Assembly (NCBI RefSeq): GCF_051020955.1
Contig: NW_027476681.1
Span: forward strand, 94,312-158,311
Length of the DNA: 64,000 nucleotides
From: Megalopta genalis
Lineage: Eukaryota > Arthropoda > Insecta > Hymenoptera > Halictidae
Direction: 5' to 3'
Part shown: positions 25,701-38,780 of the stretch, piece by piece
Numbering within the stretch: the stretch's first letter is position 1
Layout of the letters: every line of letters starts with the position of its first letter
Notes under the pieces: generated by a model
The model's database searches: none
Told to the model about the DNA's origin: nothing
Seen by the model: only the letters and a program-made list of their open reading frames with translations
Program-made: the position numbers and the translations under genes

Positions 25701-26597
25701 TGTGATGTAGAAGGCTTAGCTTCAAATCCATGCGATACACAAGATTTAGCTTCAAATCAATGCGATGTAGTAGGTTCAGCTTCAAATCCATGCGACACAT
25801 ATGTTTTAGCTTCAAATACTTGCGATATAAGTGATATAGATTTAAATACTGTAGGAACAAACGAGGTAGCTTCAAATCCATGCGAGACACATGATTTAGC
25901 TTCAAATCAATTCGATGTAGAAGGTTTAGCATCAAATCCATACGAAACACATGATTTAGCTTCAAATCAATTCGAAGGACAAGGCTTAGATTCAAATCCA
26001 TGCGAAACAAATGATTTAGCTTCAAATGAATGCGAAGTAGAAGGCTTAGCTTCAAATCCATGCAAAACAAATGGATTAGCTACAAATACTTGTGATATAC
26101 ATTATTAAGCTACAACTGCATGTGAAACGAACGAGTTAGCTTCAAATCCATGCGATTCACATGATTTAGCTTCAAACCAATGCGATGTAGAAGGTTTAGC
26201 TTTAAATCCATGCGATACACAAGATTTAGCTTCAAATCAATGCGATGTAGTAGGTTCAGCTTCAAATCCATGCGACACATATGTTTTAGCTTCAAATACT
26301 TGCGATATAAGTGATATAGCTTTAAATAATGTAGGAACAAACGAGGTAGCTTCAATTCCATGCGAGACACATGATTTAGCTTCAAATTAATTCTATGTAG
26401 AAGGTTTGGCTTCAAATCCATACGAAACACATGATTTAGCTTCAAATCAATTCGAAGGACAAGGCTTAGATTCAAATCCATGCGAAACAAATGATTTAGC
26501 TTCAAATGAATGCGAAGTAGAAGGCTTAGCTTCAAATCCATGCAAAAAAAATGGTTTAGCTACAAATACTTGTGATATACATTATTAAGCTACAACT
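22758..26597. repeat. Homogeneous run of eight 480-bp HORs
   Basis: HORs begin at 22758, 23238, 23718, 24198, 24678, 25158, 25638 and 26118. Tag variants show overlapping duplications. GAAACGGACGAG occurs at 23238 and 24678 (offset 1440). TTTAAATAATGTAGG near 23931 and 26331, GCAAAAAAAATGG near 24143 and 26543, and GAAACGCACGAG at 24198 and 26598 are all 2400 bp apart (five HORs). The two offsets cross, which requires at least two separate unequal exchanges. No gene is seen. Confidence 0.93.
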
Positions 26598-29500
26598 GCA
26601 TGCGAAACGCACGAGTTGGCTTCAAATCCATGCGAAACACATGATTTAGCTGCAAATCAATGTGATCTAGAAGGCTTAGCTTCAAATCCATGCGAAACAA
26701 ATGATTTAGCTTCAAATCAATTCGAAGGACATGGCTTAGGTTCAAATCCATGCGAAACAAATGATTTAGCTTCAAATGAATGCGAAGTAGAAGGCTTAGC
26801 TTCAAATCCATGCAAAACAAATGGTTTAGCTACAAATACTTGTGATATATATCATTTAGCTACAACTGCATGTGAAACGAACGAGTTAGCTTCAAATCCA
26901 TGCGATTCACATGATTTAGCTTCAAACCAATGCGATGTAGAAGGTTTAGCTTCAAATCCATGCGATACACAAGATTTAGCTTCAAATCAATGCGATGTAG
27001 TAGGTTCAGCTTCAAATCCATGCGACACATATGTTTTAGCTTCAAATACTTGCGATATAAGTGATATAGCTTTAAATACTGTAGGAACAAACGAGGTAGC
27101 TTCAATTCCATGCGAGACACATGATTTAGCTTCAAATCAATTCGATGTAGAAGGTTTAGCTTCTAATCCATACGAAACACATGATTTAGCTTCAAATCAA
27201 TTCGAAGGACATGGCTTAGATTCAAATCCATGCGAAACAAACGATTCAGCTTCAAATGAATGCGATGTAGAAGGCTTAGCTTCAAATCCATGCAAAACAA
27301 ATGGTTTAGCTACAAATACTTGTGATATACATTATTAAGCTACAACTGCATGCGAAACGAACGAGTTAGCTTCAAATCCATGCGATTCACATGATTTAGC
27401 TTCAAACCAATGCGATGTAGAAGGTTTAGCTTCAAATCCATGCGATACACAAGATTTAGCTTCACATCAATGCGATGTAGTAGGTTCAGCTTCAAATCCA
27501 TGCGACACATATGTTTTAGATTCAAATACTTGCGATATAAGTGATATAGATTTAAATACTGTAGGAACAAACGAGGTAGCTTCAAATCCATGCGAGACAC
27601 ATGATTTAGCTTCAAATCAATTCGATGTAGAAGGTTTAGCATCAAATCCATACGAAACACATGATTTAGCTTCAAATCAATTCGAAGGACAAGGCTTAGA
27701 TTCAAATCCATGCGAAACAAATGATTTAGCTTCAAATGAATGCGAAGTACAAGGCTTAGCTTCAAATCCATGCAAAACAAATGGTTTAGCTACAAATACT
27801 TGTGATATACATTATTAAGCTACAACTGCATGCGAAACGAACGAGTTAGCTTCAAATCCATGCGAAACACATGATTTAGCTGCAAATCAATGTGATGTAG
27901 AAGGCTTAGCTTCAAATCCATGCGAAACAAATGATTTAGCTTCAAATGAATGCGAAGCAGAAGGCTTAGCTTCAAATCCATGCAAAACAAATGGTTTAGC
28001 TACAAATACTTGTTATATACATTATTAAGCTACAACTGCATGCGAAACGAACGACTTAGCTTCAAATCCATGCGATACACAAGATTTAGCTTCAAATCAA
28101 TGCGATGTAGTAGGTTCAGCTTCAAATCCATGCGACACATATGTTTTAGCTTCAAATACTTGCGATATATGTGATATAGCTTTAAATACTGTAGGAACAA
28201 ACGAGGTAGCTTCAATTCCATGCGAGACACATGGTTTAGCTTCAAATCAATTCGAAGGACAAGGCTTAGATTCAAATTGATGCGAAACAAATGATTTAGC
28301 TTCAAATGAATGCGAAGTAGAAGGCTTAGCCTCAAATCCATGCAAAACAAATGGTTTAGCTACAAATACTTGTGATATACATTATTAAGCTACAACTGCA
28401 TGCGAAACGAACGAGTTAGCTTCAAATCCATGCGAAACACATGATTTAGCTGCAAACCAATGCGATGTAGCAGGTTTAGCTTCAAATCCATGCGATACAC
28501 AAGATTTAGCTTCAAATCAATGCGATGTAGTAGGTTCAGCTTCAAATCCATTGCGACACATATGTTTTAGCTTCAAATACTTGCGATATAAGTGATATAG
28601 CTTTAAATACTGTAGGAACAAACGACGTAGCTTCAATTCCATGCGAGACACATAATTTAGCTTCAAATCAATTCGATGTAGAAGGTTTGGCTTCAAATCC
28701 ATACGCAACACATGATTTAGCTTCAAATCAATTCGAAGGACAAGGCTTAGATTCAAATCCATGCGAAACAAATGATTTAGCTTCAAATGAATTCGAAGTA
28801 GAAGGCTTAGCTTCAAATCCATGCAAAACAAATGGTTTAGCTACAAATACTTGTGATATACATTATTAAGCTACAACTGCATGCGAAACGAACGAGTTAG
28901 CTTCAAATCCATGCGAAACACATGATTTCGCTGCTATTCAATGTGATGTAGAAGGCTTAGCTTCAAATCCATGCGAAACAAATGATTTAGCTTCAAAAGA
29001 ATGCGAAGTAGAGGGCTTAGCTTCAAATCCATGCAAAACAAATGGTTTAGCTACAAATACTTGTAATATATATCATTTAGCTACAACTGCATGCGAAACG
29101 AACAAGTTAGCTTCAAATCCATGCGAAACACATGATTTAGCTGCAAATCAATTCGAAGAACAAGGCTTAGATTCAAATCCATTCGAAACAAATGATTTAG
29201 CTTCAAATGAATGCGAAGTAGTGGGCTTAGCTTCAAATCCATGCAAAACAAATGGTTTAGCTACAAATACTTGTGATATATATTATTAAGCTACAACTGC
29301 ATGCGAAACGAACAAGTTAGCTTCAAATCCATGCGAAACACATGATTTAGCTGCAAATCAATGTGATGTAGAAGGCTTAGCTTCAAATCCAAGCGAAACA
29401 AATGATTTAGCTTCAAATCAATGCGATGTAGTAGGTTCAGCTTCAAATCCATGCTACACATATGTTTTAGCTTCAAATACTTGCGATATAAGTGATATAG

Positions 29501-31518
29501 CTTTAAATACTGTAAGAACAAACGAGGTAGCTTCAATTCCATGCGAGACACATGATTTAGCTTCAAATTAATTCGATGTAGAAGGTTTGGCTTCAAATCC
29601 ATACGAAACACATGATTTAGCTTCAAATCAATTCGAAGGACAAGGCTTAGATTCAAATCAATGCGAAACAAATGATTTAGCTACAAATACTTGTGATATA
29701 TATCATTTAGCTACAACTGCATGTGAAACGAACGAGTTAGCTTCAAATCCATGCGATTCACATGATTTAGCTTCAAACCAATGCGATGTAGAAGGTTTAG
29801 CTTCAAATCCATGCGATACACAAGATTTAGCTTCAAATCAATGCGATGTAGTAGGTTCAGCTTCAAATCCATGCGACACATATGTTTTAGCTTCAAATAC
29901 TTGCGATATAAGTGATATAGCTTTAAATACTGTAGGAACAAACGAGGTAGCTTCAATTCCATGCGAGACACATGATTTAGCTTCAAATCAATTCGATGTA
30001 GAAGGTTTAGCTTCAAATCCATACGAAACACATGATTTAGCTTCAAATCAATTCGAAGGACATGGCTTAGATTCAAATCCATGCGAAACAAATGATTTAG
30101 CTTCAAATGAATGCGATGTAGAAGGCTTAGCTTCAAATCCACGCAAAACAAATGGTTTAGCTACAAATACTTGTGATATACATTATTAAGCTACAACTGC
30201 ATGCGAAACGAACGAGTTAGCTTCAAATCCATGCGATTCACATGATTTAGCTTCAAACCAATGCGATGTAGAAGGTTTAGCTTCAAATCCATGCGATACA
30301 CAAGATTTAGCTTCACATCAATGCGATGTAGTAGGTTCAGCTTCAAATCCATGCGACACATATGTTTTAGATTCAAATACTTGCGATATAAGTGATATAG
30401 ATTTAAATACTGTAGGAACAAACGAGGTAGCTTCAAATCCATGCGAGACACATGATTTAGCTTCAAATCAATTCGATGTAGAAGGTTTAGCATCAAATCC
30501 ATACGAAACACATGATTTAGCTTCAAATCAATTCGAAGGACAAGGCTTAGATTCAAATCCATGCGAAACAAATGATTTAGCTTCAAATGAATGCGAAGTA
30601 GAAGGCTTAGCTTCAAATCCATGCAAAACAAATGGTTTAGCTACAAATACTTGTGATATACATTATTAAGCTACAACTGCATGCGAAACGAACGAGTTAG
30701 CTTCAAATCCATGCGAAACACATGATTTCGCTGTAAATCAATGTGATGTAGAAGGCTTAGCTTCAAATCCATGCGAAACAAATGATTTAGCTTCAAATGA
30801 ATGCGAAGTAGAGGGCTTAGCTTCAAATCCATGCAAAACAAATGGTTTAGCTACAAATACTTGTGATATATATCATTTAGCTACAACTGCATGCGAAACG
30901 AACGAGTTAGCTTCAAATCCATGCGATTCACATGATTTAGCTTCAAACCAATGCGATGTAGAAGGTTTAGCTTCAAATCCATGCGATACACAAGATTTAG
31001 CTTCAAATCAATGCGATGTAGTAGGTTCAGCTTCAAATCCATGCGACACATATGTTTTAGCTTCAAATACTTGCGATATAAGTGATATAGCTTTAAAGAC
31101 TGTAGGAACAAACGAGGTAGCTTCAATTCCATGCGAGACACATGATTTAGCTTCAAATCAATTCGAAGGACAAGGCTTAGATTCAAATTGATGCGAAACA
31201 AATGATTTAGCTTCAAATGAATGCGAAGTAGAAGGCTTAGCTTCAAATCCATGCAAAACAAATGGTTTAGCTACAAATACTTGTGATATATATTATTAAG
31301 CTACAACTGCATGCGAAACGAACAAGTTAGCTTCAAATCCATGCGAAACACATGATTTAGCTGCAAATCAATGTGATGTAGAAGGCTTAGCTTCAAATCC
31401 ATGCGAAACAAATGATTTAGCTTCAAATGAATGCGAAGTAGAAGGCTTAGCTTCAAATCCATGCAAAACAAATGGTTTAGCTACAAATACTTGTGATATA
31501 TATCATTTAGCTACAACT
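26598..31518. repeat. 30-bp satellite array, mixed HORs containing block copy 1
   Basis: HORs begin at 26598, 26868, 27348, 27828, 28038, 28398, 28879, 29089, 29299, 29719, 30199, 30679, 30889 and 31309. Their lengths are 270, 480, 480, 210, 360, 481, 210, 210, 420, 480, 480, 210, 420 and 210 bp. The 270-bp HOR at 26598 has an m12-like monomer after m13 (GGACATGGCTTAGGTTC), unlike the 9-mers after 51 kb, so it arose separately. From about 28 kb onward stop-creating variants (TTGATGCGAAAC in m13, TTAATTCGATG in m10) become common. No gene is seen. Confidence 0.95.
26868..29088. repeat. Tagged 2.2-kb block, copy 1
   Basis: HOR starts 26868, 27348, 27828, 28038, 28398 and 28879 recur at 31519, 31999, 32479, 32689, 33049 and 33530, offset exactly 4651. 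The tag is an extra T (CCATTGCGACACA at about 28551), found again at 33202 and 37463. Other shared variants are GAAGCAGAAGG, CTTGTTATATACATT, AATTGATGCG, GCCTCAAATCC and AACGACGTAGC. The right edge lies where copy 2 continues with a 420-bp HOR and this copy has a 210-bp one. Confidence 0.92.
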
Positions 31519-31998
31519 GCATGTGAAACGAACGAGTTAGCTTCAAATCCATGCGATTCACATGATTTAGCTTCAAAGCAATGCGATGTAGAAGGTTTAG
31601 CTTCAAATCCATGCGATACACAAGATTTAGCTTCAAATCAATGCGATGTAGTAGGTTCAGCTTCAAATCCATGCGACACATATGTTTTAGCTTCAAATAC
31701 TTGCGATATAAGTGATATAGCTTTAAATACTGTAGGAACAAACGAGGTAGCTTCAATTCCATGCGAGACACATGATTTAGCTTCAAATCAATTCGATGTA
31801 GAAGGTTTAGCTTCTAATCCATACGAAACACATGATTTAGCTTCAAATCAATTCGAAGGACATGGCTTAGATTCAAATCCATGCGAAACAAACGATTCAG
31901 CTTCAAATGAATGCGATGTAGAAGGCTTAGCTTCAAATCCATGCAAAACAAATGGTTTAGCTACAAATACTTGTGATATACATTATTAAGCTACAACT

Positions 31999-34519
31999 GC
32001 ATGCGAAACGAACGAGTTAGCTTCAAATCCATGCGATTCACATGATTTAGCTTCAAACCAATGCGATGTAGAAGGTTTAGCTTCAAATCCATGCGATACA
32101 CAAGATTTAGCTTCACATCAATGCGATGTAGTAGGTTCAGCTTCAAATCCATGCGACACATATGTTTTAGATTCAAATACTTGCGATATAAGTGATATAG
32201 ATTTAAATACTGTAGGAACAAACGAGGTAGCTTCAAATCCATGCGAGACACATGATTTAGCTTCAAATCAATTCGATGTAGAAGGTTTAGCATCAAATCC
32301 ATACGAAACACATGATTTAGCTTCAAATCAATTCGAAGGACAAGGCTTAGATTCAAATCCATGCGAAACAAATGATTTAGCTTCAAATGAATGCGAAGTA
32401 GAAGGCTTAGCTTCAAATCCATGCAAAACAAATGGTTTAGCTACAAATACTTGTGATATACATTATTAAGCTACAACTGCATGCGAAACGAACGAGTTAG
32501 CTTCAAATCCATGCGAAACACATGATTTAGCTGCAAATCAATGTGATGTAGAAGGCTTAGCTTCAAATCCATGCGAAACAAATGATTTAGCTTCAAATGA
32601 ATGCGAAGCAGAAGGCTTAGCTTCAAATCCATGCAAAACAAATGGTTTAGCTACAAATACTTGTTATATACATTATTAAGCTACAACTGCATGCGAAACG
32701 AACGACTTAGCTTCAAATCCATGCGATACACAAGATTTAGCTTCAAATCAATGCGATGTAGTAGGTTCAGCTTCAAATCCATGCGACACATATGTTTTAG
32801 CTTCAAATACTTGCGATACATGTGATATAGCTTTAAATACTGTAGGAACAAACGAGGTAGCTTCAATTCCATGCGAGACACATGGTTTAGCTTCAAATCA
32901 ATTCGAAGGACAAGGCTTAGATTCAAATTGATGCGAAACAAATGATTTAGCTTCAAATGAATGCGAAGTAGAAGGCTTAGCCTCAAATCCATGCAAAACA
33001 AATGGTTTAGCTACAAATACTTGTGATATACATTATTAAGCTACAACTGCATGCGAAACGAACGAGTTAGCTTCAAATCCATGCGAAACACATGATTTAG
33101 CTGCAAACCAATGCGATGTAGTAGGTTTAGCTTCAAATCCATGCGATACACAAGATTTAGCTTCAAATCAATGCGATGTAGTAGGTTCAGCTTCAAATCC
33201 ATTGCGACACATATGTTTTAGCTTCAAATACTTGCGATATAAGTGATATAGCTTTAAATACTGTAGGAACAAACGACGTAGCTTCAATTCCATGCGAGAC
33301 ACATAATTTAGCTTCAAATCAATTCGATGTAGAAGGTTTGGCTTCAAATCCATACGCAACACATGATTTAGCTTCAAATCAATTCGAAGGACAAGGCTTA
33401 GATTCAAATCCATGCGAAACAAATGATTTAGCTTCAAATGAATTCGAAGTAGAAGGCTTAGCTTCAAATCCATGCAAAACAAATGGTTTAGCTACAAATA
33501 CTTGTGATATACATTATTAAGCTACAACTGCATGCGAAACGAACGAGTTAGCTTCAAATCCATGCGAAACACATGATTTCGCTGCAAATCAATGTGATGT
33601 AGAAGGCTTAGCTTCAAATCCATGCGAAACAAATGATTTAGCTTCAAATGAATGCGAAGTAGAGGGCTTAGCTTCAAATCCATGCAAAACAAATGGTTTA
33701 GCTACAAATACTTGTAATATATATCATTTAGCTACAACTGCATGCGAAACGAACGAGTTAGCTTCAAATCCATGCGGTTCACATGATTTAGCTTCAAACC
33801 AATGCGATGTAGAAGGTTTAGCTTCAAATCCATGCGATACACAAGATTTAGCTTCAAATCAATGCGATGTAGTAGGTTCAGCTTCAAAACCATGCGACAC
33901 ATATGTTTTAGCTTCAAATACTTGCGATATAAGTGATATAGCTTTAAATACTGTAGGAACAAACGAGGTAGCTTCAATTCCATGCGAGACACATGATTTA
34001 GCTTCAAATCAATTCGAAGGACAAGGCTTAGATTCAAATCCATACGAAACACATGATTTAGCTTCAAATGAATGCGAAGTAGAAGGCTTAGCTTCAAATC
34101 CATGCAAAACAAATGGTTTAGCTACAAATACTTGTGATATACATTATTAAGCTACAACTGCATGCGAAACGAACGACTTAGCTTCAAATCCATGCGATAC
34201 ACAAGATTTAGCTTCAAATCAATACGATGTAGTAGGTTCAGCTTCAAATCCATGCGACACATATGTTTTAGCTTCAAATACTTGCGATATATGTGATATA
34301 GCTTTAAATACTGTAGGAACAAACGAGGTAGCTTCAATTCCATACGATACACATGGTTTAGCTTCAAATCAATTCGAAGGACAAGGCTTAGATTCAAATT
34401 GATGCGAAACAAATGATTTAGCTTCAAATGAATGCGAAGTAGAAGGCTTAGCTTCAAATCCATGCAAAACAAATGGTTTAGCTACAAATACTTGTGATAT
34501 ACATTATTAAGCTACAACT
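31999..34519. repeat. Tagged 2.5-kb block, copy 2
   Basis: The HOR order 480-210-360-481-210-420-360 is repeated at 36260-38780, offset exactly 4261. The left part also matches copy 1 (offset 4651). It carries the extra T at about 33202. GCGATACATGTG in the 360-bp HOR is shared by copies 2 and 3 but not copy 1 (GCGATATATGTG). CCATGCGGTTCACATG and TTCAAAACCATGCG occur in the 420-bp HOR of copies 2 and 3. Confidence 0.93.
34160..34519. repeat. Representative 12-monomer HOR (360 bp)
   Basis: The order is m1 (ending GACTTAGC), m4-m9, m12, m13, m14, m15, m16, so m2, m3, m10 and m11 are missing. m7 reads GATATATGTG, m9 reads CCATACGA with CACATGGTTTAGC, and m13 starts TGATGCGAAAC. This combination defines the 12-mer subfamily that dominates after 28 kb. 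Confidence 0.9.
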
Positions 34520-36259
34520 GCATGCGAAACGAACGACTTAGCTTCAAATCCATGCGATACACAAGATTTAGCTTCAAATCAATGCGATGTAGTAGGTTCA
34601 GCTTCAAATCCATGCGACACATATGTTTTAGCTTCAAATACTTGCGATATATGTGATATAGCATTAAATACTGTAGGAACAAACGAGGTAGCTTCAATTC
34701 CATACGAGACACATGGTTTAGCTTCAAATCAATTCGAAGGACAAGGCTTAGATTCAAATTGATGCGAAACAAATGATTTAGCTTCAAATGAATGCGAAGT
34801 AGAAGGCTTAGCTTCAAATCCATGCAAAACAAATGGTTTAGCTACAAATACTTGTGATATACATTATTAAGCTACAACTGCATGCGAAACGAACGAGTTA
34901 GCTTCAAATCCATGCGAAACACATGATTTAGCTGCAAACCAATGCGATGTAGAAGGTTTAGCTTCAAATCCATGCGATACACAAGATTTAGCTTCAAATC
35001 AATGCGATGTAGTAGGTTCAGCTTCAAATCCATGCGACACATATGTTTTAGCTTCAAATACTTGCGATATAAGTGATATAGCTTTAAATACTGTAAGAAC
35101 AAACGAGGTAGCTTCAATTCCATGCGAGACACATGATTTAGCTTCAAATTAATTCGATGTAGAAGGTTTGGCTTCAAATCCATACGAAACACATGATTTA
35201 GCTTCAAATCAATTCGAAGGACAAGGCTTAGATTCAAATCCATGCGAAACAAATGATTTAGCTTCAAATGAATGCGAAGTAGAAGGCTTAGCTTCAAATC
35301 CATGCAAAACAAATGGTTTAGCTACAAATACTTGTGATATATATTATTAAGCTACAACTGCATGCGAAACGAACAAGTTAGCTTCAAATCCATGCGAAAC
35401 ACATGATTTAGCTGCAAATCAATGTGATGTAGAAGGCTTAGCTTCAAATCCAAGCGAAACAAATGATTTAGCTTCAAATCAATGCGATGTAGTAGGTTCA
35501 GCTTCAAATCCATGCGACACATATGTTTTAGCTTCAAATACTTGCGATATAAGTGATATAGCTTTAAATACTGTAAGAACAAACGAGGTAGCTTCAATTC
35601 CATGCGAGACACATGATTTAGCTTCAAATTAATTCGATGTATAAGGTTTGGCTTCAAATCCATACGAAACACATGATTTAGCTTCAAATCAATTCGAAGG
35701 ACAAGGCTTAGATTCAAATCCATGCGAAACAAATGATTTAGCTACAAATACTTGTGATATATATCATTTAGCTACAACTGCATGTGAAACGAACGAGTTA
35801 GCTTCAAATCCATGCGATTCACATGATTTAGCTTCAAACCAATGCGATGTAGAAGGTTTAGCTTCAAATCCATGCGATACACAAGATTTAGCTTCACATC
35901 AATGCGATGTAGTAGGTTCAGCTTCAAATCCATGCGACACATATGTTTTAGATTCAAATACTTGCGATATAAGTGATATAGATTTAAATACTGTAGGAAC
36001 AAACGAGGTAGCTTCAAATCCATGCGAGACACATGATTTAGCTTCAAATCAATTCGATGTAGAAGGTTTAGCATCAAATCCATACGAAACACATGATTTA
36101 GCTTCAAATCAATTCGAAGGACATGGCTTAGATTCAAATCCATGCGAAACAAACGATTCAGCTTCAAATGAATGCGATGTAGAAGGCTTAGCTTCAAATC
36201 CATGCAAAACAAATGGTTTAGCTACAAATACTTGTGATATACATTATTAAGCTACAACT

Positions 36260-38780
36260 GCATGCGAAACGAACGAGTTAGCTTCAAATCCATGCGATTC
36301 ACATGATTTAGCTTCAAACCAATGCGATGTAGAAGGTTTAGCTTCAAATCCATGCGATACACAAGATTTAGCTTCACATCAATGCGATGTAGTAGGTTCA
36401 GCTTCAAATCCATGCGACACATATGTTTTAGATTCAAATACTTGCGATATAAGTGATATAGATTTAAATACTGTAGGAACAAACGAGGTAGCTTCAAATC
36501 CATGCGAGACACATGATTTAGCTTCAAATCAATTCGATGTAGAAGGTTTAGCATCAAATCCATACGAAACACATGATTTAGCTTCAAATCAATTCGAAGG
36601 ACAAGGCTTAGATTCAAATCCATGCGAAACAAATGATTTAGCTTCAAATGAATGCGAAGTAGAAGGCTTAGCTTCAAATCCATGCAAAACAAATGGTTTA
36701 GCTACAAATACTTGTGATATACATTATTAAGCTACAACTGCATGCGAAACGAACGAGTTAGCTTCAAATCCATGCGAAACACATGATTTAGCTGCAAATC
36801 AATGTGATGTAGAAGGCTTAGCTTCAAATCCATGCGAAACAAATGATTTAGCTTCAAATGAATGCGAAGCAGAAGGCTTAGCTTCAAATCCATGCAAAAC
36901 AAATGGTTTAGCTACAAATACTTGTTATATACATTATTAAGCTACAACTGCATGCGAAACGAACGACTTAGCTTCAAATCCATGCGATACACAAGATTTA
37001 GCTTCAAATCAATGCGATGTAGTAGGTTCAGCTTCAAATCCATGCGACACATATGTTTTAGCTTCAAATACTTGCGATACATGTGATATAGCTTTAAATA
37101 CTGTAGGAACAAACGAGGTAGCTTCAATTCCATGCGAGACACATGGTTTAGCTTCAAATCAATTCGAAGGACAAGGCTTAGATTCAAATTGATGCGAAAC
37201 AAATGATTTAGCTTCAAATGAATGCGAAGTAGAAGGCTTAGCCTCAAATCCATGCAAAACAAATGGTTTAGCTACAAATACTTGTGATATACATTATTAA
37301 GCTACAACTGCATGCGAAACGAACGAGTTAGCTTCAAATCCATGCGAAACACATGATTTAGCTGCAAACCAATGCGATGTAGAAGGTTTAGCTTCAAATC
37401 CATGCGATACACAAGATTTAGCTTCAAATCAATGCGATGTAGTAGGTTCAGCTTCAAATCCATTGCGACACATATGTTTTAGCTTCAAATACTTGCGATA
37501 TAAGTGATATAGCTTTAAATACTGTAGGAACAAACGACGTAGCTTCAATTCCATGCGAGACACATAATTTAGCTTCAAATCAATTCGATGTAGAAGGTTT
37601 GGCTTCAAATCCATACGCAACACATGATTTAGCTTCAAATCAATTCGAAGGACAAGGCTTAGATTCAAATCCATGCGAAACAAATGATTTAGCTTCAAAT
37701 GAATTCGAAGTAGAAGGCTTAGCTTCAAATCCATGCAAAACAAATGGTTTAGCTACAAATACTTGTGATATACATTATTAAGCTACAACTGCATGCGAAA
37801 CGAACGAGTTAGCTTCAAATCCATGCGAAACACATGATTTCGCTGCAAATCAATGTGATGTAGAAGGCTTAGCTTCAAATCCATGCGAAACAAATGATTT
37901 AGCTTCAAATGAATGCGAAGTAGAGGGCTTAGCTTCAAATCCATGCAAAACAAATGGTTTAGCTACAAATACTTGTAATATATATCATTTAGCTACAACT
38001 GCATGCGAAACGAACGAGTTAGCTTCAAATCCATGCGGTTCACATGATTTAGCTTCAAACCAATGCGATGTAGAAGGTTTAGCTTCAAATCCATGCGATA
38101 CACAAGATTTAGCTTCAAATCAATGCGATGTAGTAGGTTCAGCTTCAAAACCATGCGACACATATGTTTTAGCTTCAAATACTTGCGATATAAGTGATAT
38201 AGCTTTAAATACTGTAGGAACAAACGAGGTAGCTTCAATTCCATGCGAGACACATGATTTAGCTTCAAATCAATTCGAAGGACAAGGCTTAGATTCAAAT
38301 CCATACGAAACACATGATTTAGCTTCAAATGAATGCGAAGTAGAAGGCTTAGCTTCAAATCCATGCAAAACAAATGGTTTAGCTACAAATACTTGTGATA
38401 TACATTATTAAGCTACAACTGCATGCGAAACGAACGACTTAGCTTCAAATCCATGCGATACACAAGATTTAGCTTCAAATCAATGCGATGTAGTAGGTTC
38501 AGCTTCAAATCCATGCGACACATATGTTTTAGCTTCAAATACTTGCGATATATGTGATATAGCTTTAAATACTGTAGGAACAAACGAGGTAGCTTCAATT
38601 CCATACGATACACATGGTTTAGCTTCAAATCAATTCGAAGGACAAGGCTTAGATTCAAATTGATGCGAAACAAATGATTTAGCTTCAAATGAATGCGAAG
38701 TAGAAGGCTTAGCTTCAAATCCATGCAAAACAAATGGTTTAGCTACAAATACTTGTGATATACATTATTAAGCTACAACT
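36260..38780. repeat. Tagged 2.5-kb block, copy 3
   Basis: It matches 31999-34519 at offset 4261, including the extra T at about 37463 and GCGATACATGTG near 37075. One visible difference is GATGTAGAAGG at 37377-37387 where copies 1 and 2 read GATGTAGCAGG and GATGTAGTAGG. After this copy the array goes straight to a 480-bp HOR, while copy 2 is followed by an extra 360-bp HOR. Confidence 0.93.

Larger units (their letters stand above)
31519..38780. repeat. 30-bp satellite array containing block copies 2 and 3
   Basis: HORs begin at 31519, 31999, 32479, 32689, 33049, 33530, 33740, 34160, 34520, 34880, 35360, 35780, 36260, 36740, 36950, 37310, 37791, 38001 and 38421. Their lengths are 480, 480, 210, 360, 481, 210, 420, 360, 360, 480, 420, 480, 480, 210, 360, 481, 210, 420 and 360 bp. 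The HOR at 35780 is mosaic: its left part carries the CACATCAATGCG/TTAGATTC variants of one subfamily and its right part the GGACATGG/AACGATTCAGC variants of another. No gene is seen. Confidence 0.95.
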
